Made by a program: the position numbers and the translations under genes
The notes under the pieces: generated by a model
Told to the model about the DNA's origin: nothing
What the model saw: only the letters and a program-made list of their open reading frames with translations
Database searches by the model: none
Shown: positions 17,738-26,137 of the stretch, piece after piece
Layout: the number at the start of each line of letters is the position of its first letter
How positions within the stretch are numbered: the stretch's first letter is position 1
Assembly: GCA_026388185.1 (NCBI GenBank)
Contig: JAPLKG010000011.1
Span: forward strand, 310,001 to 374,000
Reading direction: 5' to 3'
DNA: 64,000 nt
Source of the DNA: Candidatus Eisenbacteria bacterium
Lineage (GTDB): Bacteria > Eisenbacteria > RBG-16-71-46 > JAFGJU01

Positions 17738-19261
17738 TCATCCCAAGCTGCCGACCGCCTTTTCCACCTCATCCAGAATCTCACAGGACCTGACCAGTTC
17801 CATCAGTCGTGTGTGGTCGGGATACAACGGTCGGTCTTCCTCAAGGTGCTCCACGTACTTGCGGATGACACGCTTCGCCGCCAGCACTCCGCGACCCGGT
17901 GTGAAGTCGCGAAAGTCCAGGGCCTGTGCAGCCGCCATGAATTCGATTCCGAGGACTCCGCAGGCGTTTTCCAGGATTTGCCCGTTCTTGATGGCCGTGT
18001 TCATGCCCATCGAGACGAAGTCTTCCTGGTCTGCGGCAGCCGGGATGGAGCCGATGCTGGCAGGGGCCGAGAGTATTCTTTGCTCCACGATCAACGTGTC
18101 CGCCGTGTACTGGCTGAGCATCATTCCTGAAAACATGCCTGCCCCTTTCGTGAGGAAGGCGGGCAGGCCGACGCTCAGGGCGGGGTTGGTCAGCCGATTG
18201 AGTCGCCGTTCTGAGAGAACACAGACCATGGTTATGGCGACTCCGGCCATGTCCATCGGCAGGGAGACCGGTGAACCCTGGAAATTAGCGCCCGTCAGAG
18301 TGAGGTTGTATTCGGGAAGGAAGATGGGATTGTCCCCCACGCCGTTCAACTCTATTTCCACCTGACTCCTTGCAAAAGCGATTGCGTCATGAGCAGCCCC
18401 GATGACCTGAGGGGACGAGCGCATGGAATATGCGTCCTGAACCTTCGTCTTCATCTTGCCGGACAGGAGATCGCTTCCCTCTATGCACTTCATGATGGCC
18501 TTGGCGCTCCGCACGGCTCCCTTGAATCCGCGCAACGTGTGAAGACGCGTGTCGTAAGGTTTCAAGTTGGCGTACAGCGCTTCGAGGGTCATCGAGCAGG
18601 CAATCTCGGTCTGTTTCAACCAGCGGTTCATGTCGTAAAGATGGAGCGCGCTCATCGCAGTCAAAAGATTGGAACCGTTGATGACCGCGAGACCGTCTCT
18701 GGCCTCGAGACCAGGGATTGTGATACCCGCCTCGGCCATTGCCTGTCTGCCTGGCAATCGGTTGCCTTTGTAGTACGCCTCGCCTTCTCCCATCAGGAGC
18801 AGGGCGATCTGCGACATCGGGGCCAGGTCTCCACACGCACCGACTGAACCCTTCTGGCACACGACGGGAGTCACGCCCTTGTTCAGCATTTCGACCAGGG
18901 CCTGGGTAATCTCGGGACGACAGCCGGAGTTCCCGTGCGCGTGAACGTTCACCCTGGCAGTCATGGCGCCTCGGACGTAATCGACGGGCGCCGCGCCGCC
19001 GATGCCCGCGGCGTGGTTGTATATGAGATATTTCTGAAACTCTTTGACCTGGTCGTCGTTCAGGACGACCTCCGACAACTCGCCGATACCGGTGTTCGTG
19101 CCGTACATGATTTCCCGGGCCCGGAGCTTGTCCTCCAGCATGGCGCGGCATACCTTGATGCGTTCGAGGGCCTCCGGGTGGAGTTCCACGTTTTCCCCAC
19201 CGCGCGCGATGCGTTGGAGCTTTTCGATTGTCAGTCCGGAACCGTCAAGAACTATTGCCAT
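17738..19261 (-). CDS. hutH: Histidine ammonia-lyase-like enzyme with an Ala-Cys-Gly triad
   Basis: An aromatic amino acid ammonia-lyase (HAL/PAL/TAL superfamily), 507 residues, which would deaminate L-histidine to urocanate or a related aromatic substrate. Numbering matches Pseudomonas HAL closely: Y53 (MYGTNTGIG), H83 (YNHAAG) and N195 (INGSN) fall at the same positions. The MIO-forming triad, normally Ala-Ser-Gly, is A142-C143-G144 here (codon TGT at 18833-18835). NGSN instead of NGTQ also departs from typical HAL. No hutU, hutI or hutG is nearby. It sits between a decarboxylase and a transporter in one minus-strand operon, so the substrate could be histidine or another aromatic amino acid. 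Confidence 0.85.
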   Translation of the reverse strand: MAIVLDGSGLTIEKLQRIARGGENVELHPEALERIKVCRAMLEDKLRAREIMYGTNTGIGELSEVVLNDDQVKEFQKYLIYNHAAGIGGAAPVDYVRGAMTARVNVHAHGNSGCRPEITQALVEMLNKGVTPVVCQKGSVGACGDLAPMSQIALLLMGEGEAYYKGNRLPGRQAMAEAGITIPGLEARDGLAVINGSNLLTAMSALHLYDMNRWLKQTEIACSMTLEALYANLKPYDTRLHTLRGFKGAVRSAKAIMKCIEGSDLLSGKMKTKVQDAYSMRSSPQVIGAAHDAIAFARSQVEIELNGVGDNPIFLPEYNLTLTGANFQGSPVSLPMDMAGVAITMVCVLSERRLNRLTNPALSVGLPAFLTKGAGMFSGMMLSQYTADTLIVEQRILSAPASIGSIPAAADQEDFVSMGMNTAIKNGQILENACGVLGIEFMAAAQALDFRDFTPGRGVLAAKRVIRKYVEHLEEDRPLYPDHTRLMELVRSCEILDEVEKAVGSLG

Positions 19262-19345
19262 CTCGATCTCCTCATAGAAGATTGCCTCGTACAGGATGAA
19301 CGTATGGAAACACGTCAGACAAGATTACCACATCCGGGAATCCGT

Positions 19346-20797
19346 TCAAGCAGAGCTGGGAGTGCCGATCTCTGCTGCCGTTTCCAGGATTCGTTGCCAG
19401 GCCCGTTTGACGTGGCGTTCTTCCGTGTGAGTCTGGCCCACGCAGAAGCGAAGAGTGTACTTGCCGTTGAGCGTGGTGTGGGTCATGTAGACGTTCCCGC
19501 CCGCATTGATTCGATCAAGCAATCGCTCATTGAACGAATCTCCGCCGACATGTCGGAAGCAGACGAGGTTCAATGCCGGAGGTACGGCGAGTTCGAACTC
19601 GCTTGTCCCCGCAACCCATCCAGCGAACTCTTGCGCGAGCTCCACGTGGCGCCTGACGTGGTAGCGCAGACCCTCTATCCCGTAGTGGCGAATGACGAAC
19701 CAGAGCTTCAACGAACGAAAGCGCCGGCCAAGTTGTATGTGCCAGTCGCGGTAGTCTATGACTGCGCCCGATTCAGTGGCTTTGTTGCGCAGGTATTCAG
19801 GCAGCACGCTCAAGGTCTTGATCAAGGCGGCTCGATCGGCCACGTAGAAGCAATCGCAATCGAAATTCGTAAACATCCACTTGTGCGGATTGAAACAGTA
19901 GCTGTCGGCGAACTCGATTCCGGTGAGGATGTGCCGAAACTCCGGGCAGATTGCCGCCGTACCCGCCATCGCTCCGTCGACGTGGAGCCAGAGACCCTCC
20001 TCCTTGCAGATGCGGCCGATTTGCGGCAGGGGATCGACGGCGTTCGAGGACGTCGTACCGACCGTGGCGCAGACGAAACAGGGAACGAGGCCCGCTCCGC
20101 GGTCTTGTCCGATTTGCCTCGCCAGTGCGTCGGGGCGGAGAGCGAAGCGATCGTCCACGTCTATCAAGTGGAGATTCTGACGGCCCAACCCGACTATCTT
20201 GACCGCCTTCTCGATGGACGAGTGTGCCTGGGTGGAGGCGTACGCTACGAGGCGCCCGTCGCAACCGCGCTCGTTGCTCCTGTAGTCGGTAGCGCGCTCC
20301 CGCGCGGCCAGAAGCGCACAGAGGGACGCGCTCGAAGCCGTGTCCTGGATGACCCCGCCGCCGGCCCGGCCAGACTTGAATTTCGGCGGGAGCCCCAGCA
20401 TGTCGGCGAGCCAATCCAACACGTGAGTCTCGAGCTCGGTGCAGGCCGGACTCGTTACCCAGAGCATTCCTTGAACGCCAAGACCCGCCGAAAGCAGCTC
20501 CCCGAGGATTGATGGCCCTGAGGCGTTGCTGGGAAAATAGGCAAAGAAGTTGGGCGACTGCCAGTGGGTGAGCCCCGGAACTATGAGCTTGCGGACGTCT
20601 TCCAGGATGCGTTCGAAAGGTTCTCCGTGCAGCGGAGGCTCCGAAGGGAGCGAAGCCCGGATCTGGCCAGGCGTTACCTGCGACAGGACCGGGAACGATT
20701 CGATCCGTTCGTAGTAGTCGGCGATCCAGTCGACGACGGCGTGGCCGTGGCGGCGGAAGTCCTCTGGTACCATGTGGAAGCTCTGTTCTTTGGGCAT
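19346..20797 (-). CDS. Aromatic-L-amino-acid decarboxylase family enzyme (PLP)
   Basis: A group II PLP-dependent decarboxylase of the animal/plant AADC type, 483 residues. The cofactor lysine is in NPHKWMFTNFDC, the PLP-stacking histidine in TQAHSSIEKA, the PLP-nitrogen aspartate in LHVDGAMAGTA, and the substrate-region motif THWQSPNFFAYFP corresponds to THWHSPYFFAYFP in animal enzymes. The catalytic-loop tyrosine that separates decarboxylases from aldehyde synthases appears to be kept (VLPEYLRNKA). It would produce tyramine, tryptamine, phenethylamine or histamine. It is the first gene of the minus-strand trio and ends 84 bases before the ammonia-lyase start. Confidence 0.9.
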   Translation of the reverse strand: MPKEQSFHMVPEDFRRHGHAVVDWIADYYERIESFPVLSQVTPGQIRASLPSEPPLHGEPFERILEDVRKLIVPGLTHWQSPNFFAYFPSNASGPSILGELLSAGLGVQGMLWVTSPACTELETHVLDWLADMLGLPPKFKSGRAGGGVIQDTASSASLCALLAARERATDYRSNERGCDGRLVAYASTQAHSSIEKAVKIVGLGRQNLHLIDVDDRFALRPDALARQIGQDRGAGLVPCFVCATVGTTSSNAVDPLPQIGRICKEEGLWLHVDGAMAGTAAICPEFRHILTGIEFADSYCFNPHKWMFTNFDCDCFYVADRAALIKTLSVLPEYLRNKATESGAVIDYRDWHIQLGRRFRSLKLWFVIRHYGIEGLRYHVRRHVELAQEFAGWVAGTSEFELAVPPALNLVCFRHVGGDSFNERLLDRINAGGNVYMTHTTLNGKYTLRFCVGQTHTEERHVKRAWQRILETAAEIGTPSSA

Positions 20798-20879
20798 CGC
20801 TAACCTCGTGCGTTCGGGTAGGTTCTCACTTCAAAACGTGCAGACGAGCCTCAAGAAGGCAGGCTGGATTCGAGAGTCG

Positions 20880-20908
20880 AGAATTCCATACAGTGCGAGT
20901 GTTGTCAA
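20880..20908 (-). promoter_or_regulatory. Possible promoter of the decarboxylase operon
   Basis: On the minus strand a perfect TTGACA (20908-20903) is followed after 17 bases by a weak AATTCT (20885-20880), about 85 bases ahead of the decarboxylase start. Only the -35 is convincing. The divergent 310-base gap 20798-21107 otherwise holds only the glmM promoter. Confidence 0.3.
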
Positions 20909-20982
20909 GAAAAGCGATTGGACACGGAAGCTAAGCCTCCCGCCGAGACGTCTCTTCCCTCTGGCGCCGGCTTCGTCTCCCT

Positions 20983-21011
20983 TTGACAGAAGTCGTTTCC
21001 GGTTGTACCAT
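20983..21011 (+). promoter_or_regulatory. Sigma-70 promoter of glmM-glmS
   Basis: TTGACA (20983-20988), a 17-base spacer and TACCAT (21006-21011). It lies about 95 bases ahead of glmM. Confidence 0.65.
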
Positions 21012-21107
21012 AGTTCCGGTGTCACGGGGCGGTTTCCCGCACGAGAGGGCCCAAGCCTGAGCCCCGGCCGCGCCTTTTGACGCTTCTATTTGAACAAGGA
21101 GTACTAA

Positions 21108-22463
21108 TTGGAAGGACTAATGATAGGTGTCTCTGGGGTCAGGGGAGTCGTGGGCAAGAGCTTCACTCCCGAGCTGGTAAGTCGTTTTGCTTCCGCTTTC
21201 TCCACTTTGGTGAGGCGTGGGAGAGTCGTCGTGGGCAGGGATTCGAGACCTTCGGGCGAGATGCTCAAACACGCAGTCATGTCAGGCCTCGTCGCCGGGG
21301 GGTCTGACGTCGTCGACGTGGGCATATGCGCCACACCGACCATCCAGATGGCCGTCGAGGAACTCGGCGCCGCGGGCGGAATAGCCGTTACCGCAAGCCA
21401 CAATCCGGAAGAGTGGAACGCGCTCAAGTTTGTCTCTTCGAGCGGCATCTTCCTGAACGATGCTCAAGGCGCGGAGCTTTTGAAGCTCTACAAGAAGCGG
21501 CTGATAAACTACGCGGGCCATCGCGAACTCGGGCACGTCTCCAAAGACAACGAGGCCTCTGCGCGACACGTCTCCAAGATTCTGGCGCTCGATCTGATTG
21601 ACGCAGCGAGAATCGCCGAACGGCGATTCCGCGTGGCGATCGACTGCTGCAACGGGGCCGGCTGCGAAGGGGTGAAGAGGCTCGTCGAGGCTCTGGGATG
21701 CGAGGTTCACGAGATACACTCCGAGCCTACCGGCATCTTTCCTCGCGGGGCCGAGCCGCTCGGAGAGAACCTCTCCGACCTGGCCGGCAAGGTTTCCAGA
21801 GAGGGGGTGGACGCCGGTTTCGCGTTCGATCCTGACGCCGACAGGATGTCGCTTGTGAGTGAGGAAGGAAACCCTCTGGGGGAGGAAAGAACGGTCTGCC
21901 TTTCGACCGCGTTTGTCCTGGGCAAGTGTAAGGGGCCGGTCTGCACAAACGTGTCCACTACCGCCGCCCTTGAGGACATCACTCGGTCCCACGGATGCAA
22001 ACTCTACAGGTCGAAGGTCGGCGAGGCTCACGTCGTTGAAAAGATGAAGAAGACCGGCAGCATTGTGGGTGGAGAGGGAAACGGCGGTGCGATTCTCCCC
22101 GCCCTTCACTACGGAAGAGACGGACTCCTGGCCGCGGCCCTCACGCTCCAATTCATGGCCGAAAGCGGGAAGAAGCTCTCGGAACTGGACAGATCGTTTC
22201 CCAGGTACCAGATGGTCAAGAAGAAAATCGACGCCGTGGGTATTGCGGGGGAGGCGATCAAAGAGATTCTGCTCAATAGATTCAAGGATGGGTCGATAAG
22301 TTATGTAGACGGCATACGCATCTCCTGGCCGGGTAAATGGTTACACGTGAGGAAATCCCGCACGGAACCCGTGGTCAGGGTCATCGTGGAGTCGTCCTCT
22401 GCGGACGATTCCGCTTCTCTCGCTGAGGAAATCTCTACGCTCGTGCGCGCAGCGAGGGCGTAG
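21108..22463 (+). CDS. glmM: Phosphoglucosamine mutase-type phosphohexomutase
   Basis: The enzyme interconverts glucosamine-6-phosphate and glucosamine-1-phosphate (or another hexose phosphate) in the cytoplasm. The four phosphohexomutase signatures are visible: SGVRGVVGKSFTPE, the phosphoserine loop TASHNPEEWNALKF (Ser at about residue 99), the metal loop DPDADRMSL, and the C-terminal phosphate-binding loop RKSRTEPVVRVIVE. Adjacent glmS makes a phosphoglucosamine mutase role the best guess, but archaeal-type phosphomannomutases look similar. TTG 21108 sits six bases after AAGGAG; ATG 21120 is in frame. Confidence 0.85.
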   Translation: MEGLMIGVSGVRGVVGKSFTPELVSRFASAFSTLVRRGRVVVGRDSRPSGEMLKHAVMSGLVAGGSDVVDVGICATPTIQMAVEELGAAGGIAVTASHNPEEWNALKFVSSSGIFLNDAQGAELLKLYKKRLINYAGHRELGHVSKDNEASARHVSKILALDLIDAARIAERRFRVAIDCCNGAGCEGVKRLVEALGCEVHEIHSEPTGIFPRGAEPLGENLSDLAGKVSREGVDAGFAFDPDADRMSLVSEEGNPLGEERTVCLSTAFVLGKCKGPVCTNVSTTAALEDITRSHGCKLYRSKVGEAHVVEKMKKTGSIVGGEGNGGAILPALHYGRDGLLAAALTLQFMAESGKKLSELDRSFPRYQMVKKKIDAVGIAGEAIKEILLNRFKDGSISYVDGIRISWPGKWLHVRKSRTEPVVRVIVESSSADDSASLAEEISTLVRAARA

Positions 22464-22499
22464 GGGCGCCAGACCGTGGTAACATAGAGTAAGAACATC

Positions 22500-24326
22500 A
22501 TGTGTGGCATAGTAGGGTACATCGGAAAGAAAGACTGCGTTCCAATACTTCTCGAGGGCCTGAGGAGACTGGAATACAGGGGCTATGATTCCTCGGGTAT
22601 CGCCGTCCTCACGCAGAACAGCGTGATTGTAGAGAAGACGGCCGGTAAGATTGGCCTTCTCGAGGAAAAGCTCAAGCACGGGCATCCGAGCGGTTACGCC
22701 GGAATCGCCCACACGAGATGGGCCACCCACGGCGAGCCTTCAACTGAGAACGCTCATCCCCACCTCGATTGCAGCCGCAGAATCGCAGTCGTACACAACG
22801 GAATAATCGAGAACTACACCGTCCTGAAGGAGAAGCTTCAGGATGAAGGACACGTTTTCACGACTGAGACGGACACCGAGGTGCTCGCCCATCTGATCGA
22901 GAAGTACTACGAAGGAAATCTCGAGGTGGCGGTCGGGAACGCGCTTTCAATGGTCAAGGGTACCTACGGGATCGCGGTAGTGTGCGCCGACACGCCGAAC
23001 AAAATAGTCGGTGCAAGAAACGGAAGCCCTCTCGTCGTGGGAATCGGGAAGGGCGAGTACCTGCTTGCCTCCGACGTGGCGGCGATGCTGAGGCACACAA
23101 ACCAGGTCATTTATCTGGACGACGGCGAGATGGTCGTGCTCGAGAGCGATGGCTTCCGTACGACTACTATAAGCCAGCAGAGAGTCTCGAAGAAGATTGA
23201 AGAAATCTCGTGGAACCTTGAGATGATCGAGAAGGCCGGCTTCCGGCACTTCATGTTGAAGGAGATCTTTGAGCAGCCGCAATGTTTGCGGAACGCCATG
23301 AGGGGAAGGCTGATTCCCGAGGACGGCGCCACGAGGTTGGGCGGTCTCAATCTCTCCGACAGCGAGCTGCGCAAGATGGACAGGCTGATCATCACGGCTT
23401 GCGGCACGTCCTGGCATGCGGCGTCGATAGGCGAGTACATGCTTGAGGAGCACGGCAGGATTCCGGTCGAGGTCGAGTACGCTTCCGAGTTCAGATATCG
23501 CAATCCAATCCTGAGAAAGGGAACCGTCGTCACGGTCATCAGCCAATCCGGTGAGACTGCCGACACACTTGCGGCAATGAGGGAAGCCAAGAAGAAGGGC
23601 GCCAAGGTGCTGGGAATCTGCAACGTGGTCGGTAGCACCATAGCCCGAGAGGCGGACGGAGGAGTGTACATTCACGCCGGACCCGAGATCGGTGTCGCGT
23701 CCACGAAGGCCTTCACGTCGCAGCTCGCCGTTCTCGCGATTCTCACGGTGTACTTCGGCCGCATGAGAACGATGTCCATCGATGAGGGAAAGCTCATAGT
23801 CAATGAGCTCCGCACAATTCCAGAGAAGATAGAGAGAATACTGGCCGAAAGCTCGAAAATCGAGGCCATAGCAAAGGAATACTACACGCACTCCAACTTC
23901 CTCTACCTTGGACGGGGATACAATTTCCCCGTTGCCTTGGAAGGAGCGCTCAAGCTCAAGGAGATTTCGTACATCCATGCCGAGGGTTACCCGGCGGCAG
24001 AGATGAAACACGGTCCGATTGCTCTCATCGACGAGAACATGCCCGTCGTGTTCATCTGCATAAAGGACAGCGCCTACGACAAGATAATGAGCAACATGGA
24101 AGAAGTGCGCGCACGCCGGGGGAAGATAATCGCCGTTGCCACGGAGGGCGACAGGGAGATTCAGAAAAGAGCAGACCACGTCATCTATGTCCCGGACACT
24201 CTGGGCATGCTTACCCCGTTCCTCACCGTCATTCCATTCCAGCTACTCGCATACTACATCGCAGTCCAGAGGGGCTGCGACGTCGACCAGCCCCGCAACC
24301 TTGCCAAAAGCGTAACAGTAGAGTAG
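22500..24326 (+). CDS. glmS: Glucosamine-6-phosphate synthase GlmS
   Basis: GlmS makes glucosamine-6-phosphate from fructose-6-phosphate and glutamine, the entry step to peptidoglycan and LPS amino sugars. The N-terminal glutaminase domain starts with the catalytic Cys directly after Met (MCGIVGYIG), with HTRWATHGEP and HNGIIENY; two SIS isomerase domains follow (CGTSWHAA, SQSGETADTL, STKAFTSQ) and the C-terminus ends in the invariant NLAKSVTVE. Length, 608 residues, is standard. The 36-base gap behind glmM is too short for a glmS ribozyme. Confidence 0.98.
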   Translation: MCGIVGYIGKKDCVPILLEGLRRLEYRGYDSSGIAVLTQNSVIVEKTAGKIGLLEEKLKHGHPSGYAGIAHTRWATHGEPSTENAHPHLDCSRRIAVVHNGIIENYTVLKEKLQDEGHVFTTETDTEVLAHLIEKYYEGNLEVAVGNALSMVKGTYGIAVVCADTPNKIVGARNGSPLVVGIGKGEYLLASDVAAMLRHTNQVIYLDDGEMVVLESDGFRTTTISQQRVSKKIEEISWNLEMIEKAGFRHFMLKEIFEQPQCLRNAMRGRLIPEDGATRLGGLNLSDSELRKMDRLIITACGTSWHAASIGEYMLEEHGRIPVEVEYASEFRYRNPILRKGTVVTVISQSGETADTLAAMREAKKKGAKVLGICNVVGSTIAREADGGVYIHAGPEIGVASTKAFTSQLAVLAILTVYFGRMRTMSIDEGKLIVNELRTIPEKIERILAESSKIEAIAKEYYTHSNFLYLGRGYNFPVALEGALKLKEISYIHAEGYPAAEMKHGPIALIDENMPVVFICIKDSAYDKIMSNMEEVRARRGKIIAVATEGDREIQKRADHVIYVPDTLGMLTPFLTVIPFQLLAYYIAVQRGCDVDQPRNLAKSVTVE

Positions 24327-24383
24327 AATAGCGCTGCGTTCTTGCGCAAAGAGCACCGTGCTGCCGGCCGAACTTGCGTTCCG

Positions 24384-24447
24384 GAGACGCCGTCCTTGGA
24401 AGGATGGTCTCGGGAGTCGGGTTTGAGTGAGGTTTCACCGGCGTCTC
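24384..24447 (+). promoter_or_regulatory. Structured leader ahead of ridA
   Basis: A perfect nine-base helix (GAGACGCCG 24384-24392 with CGGCGTCTC 24439-24447) encloses smaller hairpins: TCCT/AGGA (24393-24404) and GTGA/TCAC near 24427-24438. It lies 42 bases ahead of the ridA start in a 160-base gap with no gene. It could be a cis-regulatory RNA; I do not recognise the class. Confidence 0.4.
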
Positions 24448-24488
24448 GGGGTAGTTATGTGACACTCGAATTGCGAAGAGGAGTGCCC

Positions 24489-24884
24489 ATGGTAAGGTCC
24501 ATAAGATCCGAATCCGCTCCGGCTCCGGTCGGTCCGTACAGCCAGGCAGTCCTAGCGCGGCCGGGCGACGTTCTGTTCAGCGCGGGGCAAATTCCCCTTG
24601 ACCCCGCAACGGGTCAAATGAGACCTGGCGGAGTGGAGGAGCAAACAAGACAGGTTCTCGAGAACGTCAAGGCGGTTCTGGAGGCCGCGGATTTCGGTCT
24701 TTCTGACGTGGTCAAGACAACGGTGTACATGTCAAACCTGGGAGAGTTCGGAGTAATGAACCAGGTGTACACGGAATATTTCACCGAACCGTTTCCGGCG
24801 CGCTCGTGCGTGGAGGTCAAGGCTCTGCCGAAGGGCGCGCTCGTTGAAATGGACGTTATCGCCGTGAGGGAGAGCGCAAAGTAG
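24489..24884 (+). CDS. ridA: RidA/YjgF family 2-iminobutanoate deaminase
   Basis: RidA proteins hydrolyse reactive enamine/imine intermediates released by PLP enzymes. The 131-residue product shows the family motif PVGPYSQAVLARPGDVLFSAGQIPLDP and the C-terminal PARSCVEVKALPKGALVEMDVIA, whose arginine binds the substrate carboxylate in known structures. ATG 24489 follows AGAGGAG; the longer reading frame from 24342 is not coding in the family. It lies 41 bases ahead of selD. Confidence 0.95.
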   Translation: MVRSIRSESAPAPVGPYSQAVLARPGDVLFSAGQIPLDPATGQMRPGGVEEQTRQVLENVKAVLEAADFGLSDVVKTTVYMSNLGEFGVMNQVYTEYFTEPFPARSCVEVKALPKGALVEMDVIAVRESAK

Positions 24885-24925
24885 CTCCGCGGGTGCGCGG
24901 CCTAGAGGCAGGAATTGGAGATGGG

Positions 24926-25978
24926 ATGACCAGAAAAGAGAAGATCCGGCTCACGACGAGAGTCGCGTGCTCCGGGTGAGCATCCAAGATAGGTCCGGGA
25001 GACCTTGAGAAGCTACTCACCGGGATTCCTAGAAAGTCCCGGAGCAGGAAAGTCCTCGTCGGGCTTGCTGCCCCGGACGACGCTGGAGTGTACCTAATTC
25101 GAAGGAATCTTGCGCTCGTCCACACCGTGGATTTCTTTACGCCTATTGTGGACGACGCCTACGATTTCGGGGCGATTGCCGCCGCTAATGCCTTGAGCGA
25201 CATTTACGCGATGGGCGCGAGACCCCTGAGCGCTCTTTGCATAGTCTGCTTTCCCACGGGCGACATGGACCTGGGAATCCTCAAGCAAATGCTTCGTGGC
25301 GGCATAGACAAGCTCAGAGAAGGAGGGGCCGAGCTGCTCGGAGGGCATTCGGTCAAGGACAAGGAATTGAAGTTCGGATTTGCGGTGACCGGAACGGCGG
25401 ATCCCTCCAGGCTCGTCCTCAAGTCCGGAGCGCGAAGCGGGGACGCGCTGGTGCTCACGAAGCCCCTGGGCACGGGGGTGCTGAGCACGGCGCTCAAGGC
25501 CGGAATGCTGGGCAGGAAGAGAGAGCGAGAGATCACGAAGCAGATGGCCACTCTCAATTGTGAGGCGTCGCGGGTCATGATGAGGGTCGGAGTGAACGCC
25601 TGCACGGATGTGACCGGGTTTGGTCTTCTCGGCCACGCTTGCGAAATGGCGGTGGCAAGCAAGCGCACCTTGAGAATAGACTCCTCCGCCGTACCGTTCA
25701 TGAGTGATGTATTGGGCCTCATAGGGAAGGGTGTGTTTCCAGGTGGGCTTTCCTCCGTCCACAAATTCCTCAAAGGAAAGATGAGGGTCGAGGGAAGAGT
25801 GAGGGACGAGGCGGTTTACGGCATGTGTGATCCTCAGACCTCCGGCGGACTTCTCATGTGCGTGCCCGGAAAAAAGGCCGGTGCGCTCGTGCGTGGAATA
25901 ACGCAAAGCGCGGGTGGACCGGCAGCGGTCATCGGCAGGGTGGTGCCCAGAGAGAAAGTGCCGCTTGTGATATACTAA
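24926..25978 (+). CDS. selD: Selenophosphate synthetase SelD, itself a selenoprotein
   Basis: SelD makes selenophosphate from selenide and ATP, the selenium donor for Sec-tRNA synthesis. From ATG 24926 (GGAG upstream) the frame runs through an in-frame TGA at 24977-24979, codon 18, to TAA at 25978. The segment reads ACSG-TGA-ASKIGPGDLE, exactly the SelD active-site loop in which Cys/Sec is followed three residues later by the catalytic lysine (K21). Downstream the family motifs TVDFFTPIVDDAYDFGAIAAANALSDIYAMG and GGHSVKD are intact to the end, so the TGA is decoded as selenocysteine and not a mutation. A tRNA-Sec gene follows ten bases later. Standard gene callers will start it at 25088 and lose 54 residues. 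Confidence 0.94.
24977..25005 (+). promoter_or_regulatory. Sec UGA codon and candidate bacterial SECIS element
   Basis: After the UGA (24977-24979) a stem AGGTC (24991-24995) pairs with GACCT (25001-25005), with a five-base loop CGGGA. The loop begins 17 bases after the UGA and has a G in its first two positions, as the general bacterial SECIS pattern asks. The stem is short, so this is tentative. Confidence 0.55.
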
Positions 25979-25987
25979 CCGGATTGC

Positions 25988-26085
25988 GGGAGCGGATGAG
26001 TTCTGGTGGACTCCAAGGACTTCAAATCCTTCTGTTGGGCGCTGATAACGTCCGAGGTGGGTTCGATTCCCACACGTTCCCGCCA
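25988..26085 (+). tRNA. selC: tRNA-Sec (TCA)
   Basis: A 98-base tRNA with the features of bacterial selenocysteine tRNA: an 8-bp acceptor (GGGAGCGG with ACGTTCCC, including a G-U and one mismatch at its inner end), a 6-bp D stem GAGTTC/GGACTC with a 4-base loop, anticodon stem AAGGA/TCCTT closing loop CTTCAAA (anticodon TCA), a long variable arm with stem GGGCG/CGTCC, and a 5-bp T stem GTGGG/CCCAC. Discriminator G and CCA are encoded. It lies directly after selD. Confidence 0.95.
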
Positions 26086-26137
26086 ACACTAGGTCGTCAT
26101 TCTGCGTGACCATGAGAGGTGATAGTACCTGAAGTAC

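Noticed and set aside
22464-22499. A glmS ribozyme upstream of glmS.
   Set aside because: The gap is only 36 bases and lacks the ribozyme core; it would have to lie inside glmM, where nothing suggests it.
24926-25088. selD as a frameshifted or 5' truncated pseudogene.
   Set aside because: The only interruption is a UGA at the catalytic Cys/Sec site, and a tRNA-Sec gene follows directly.
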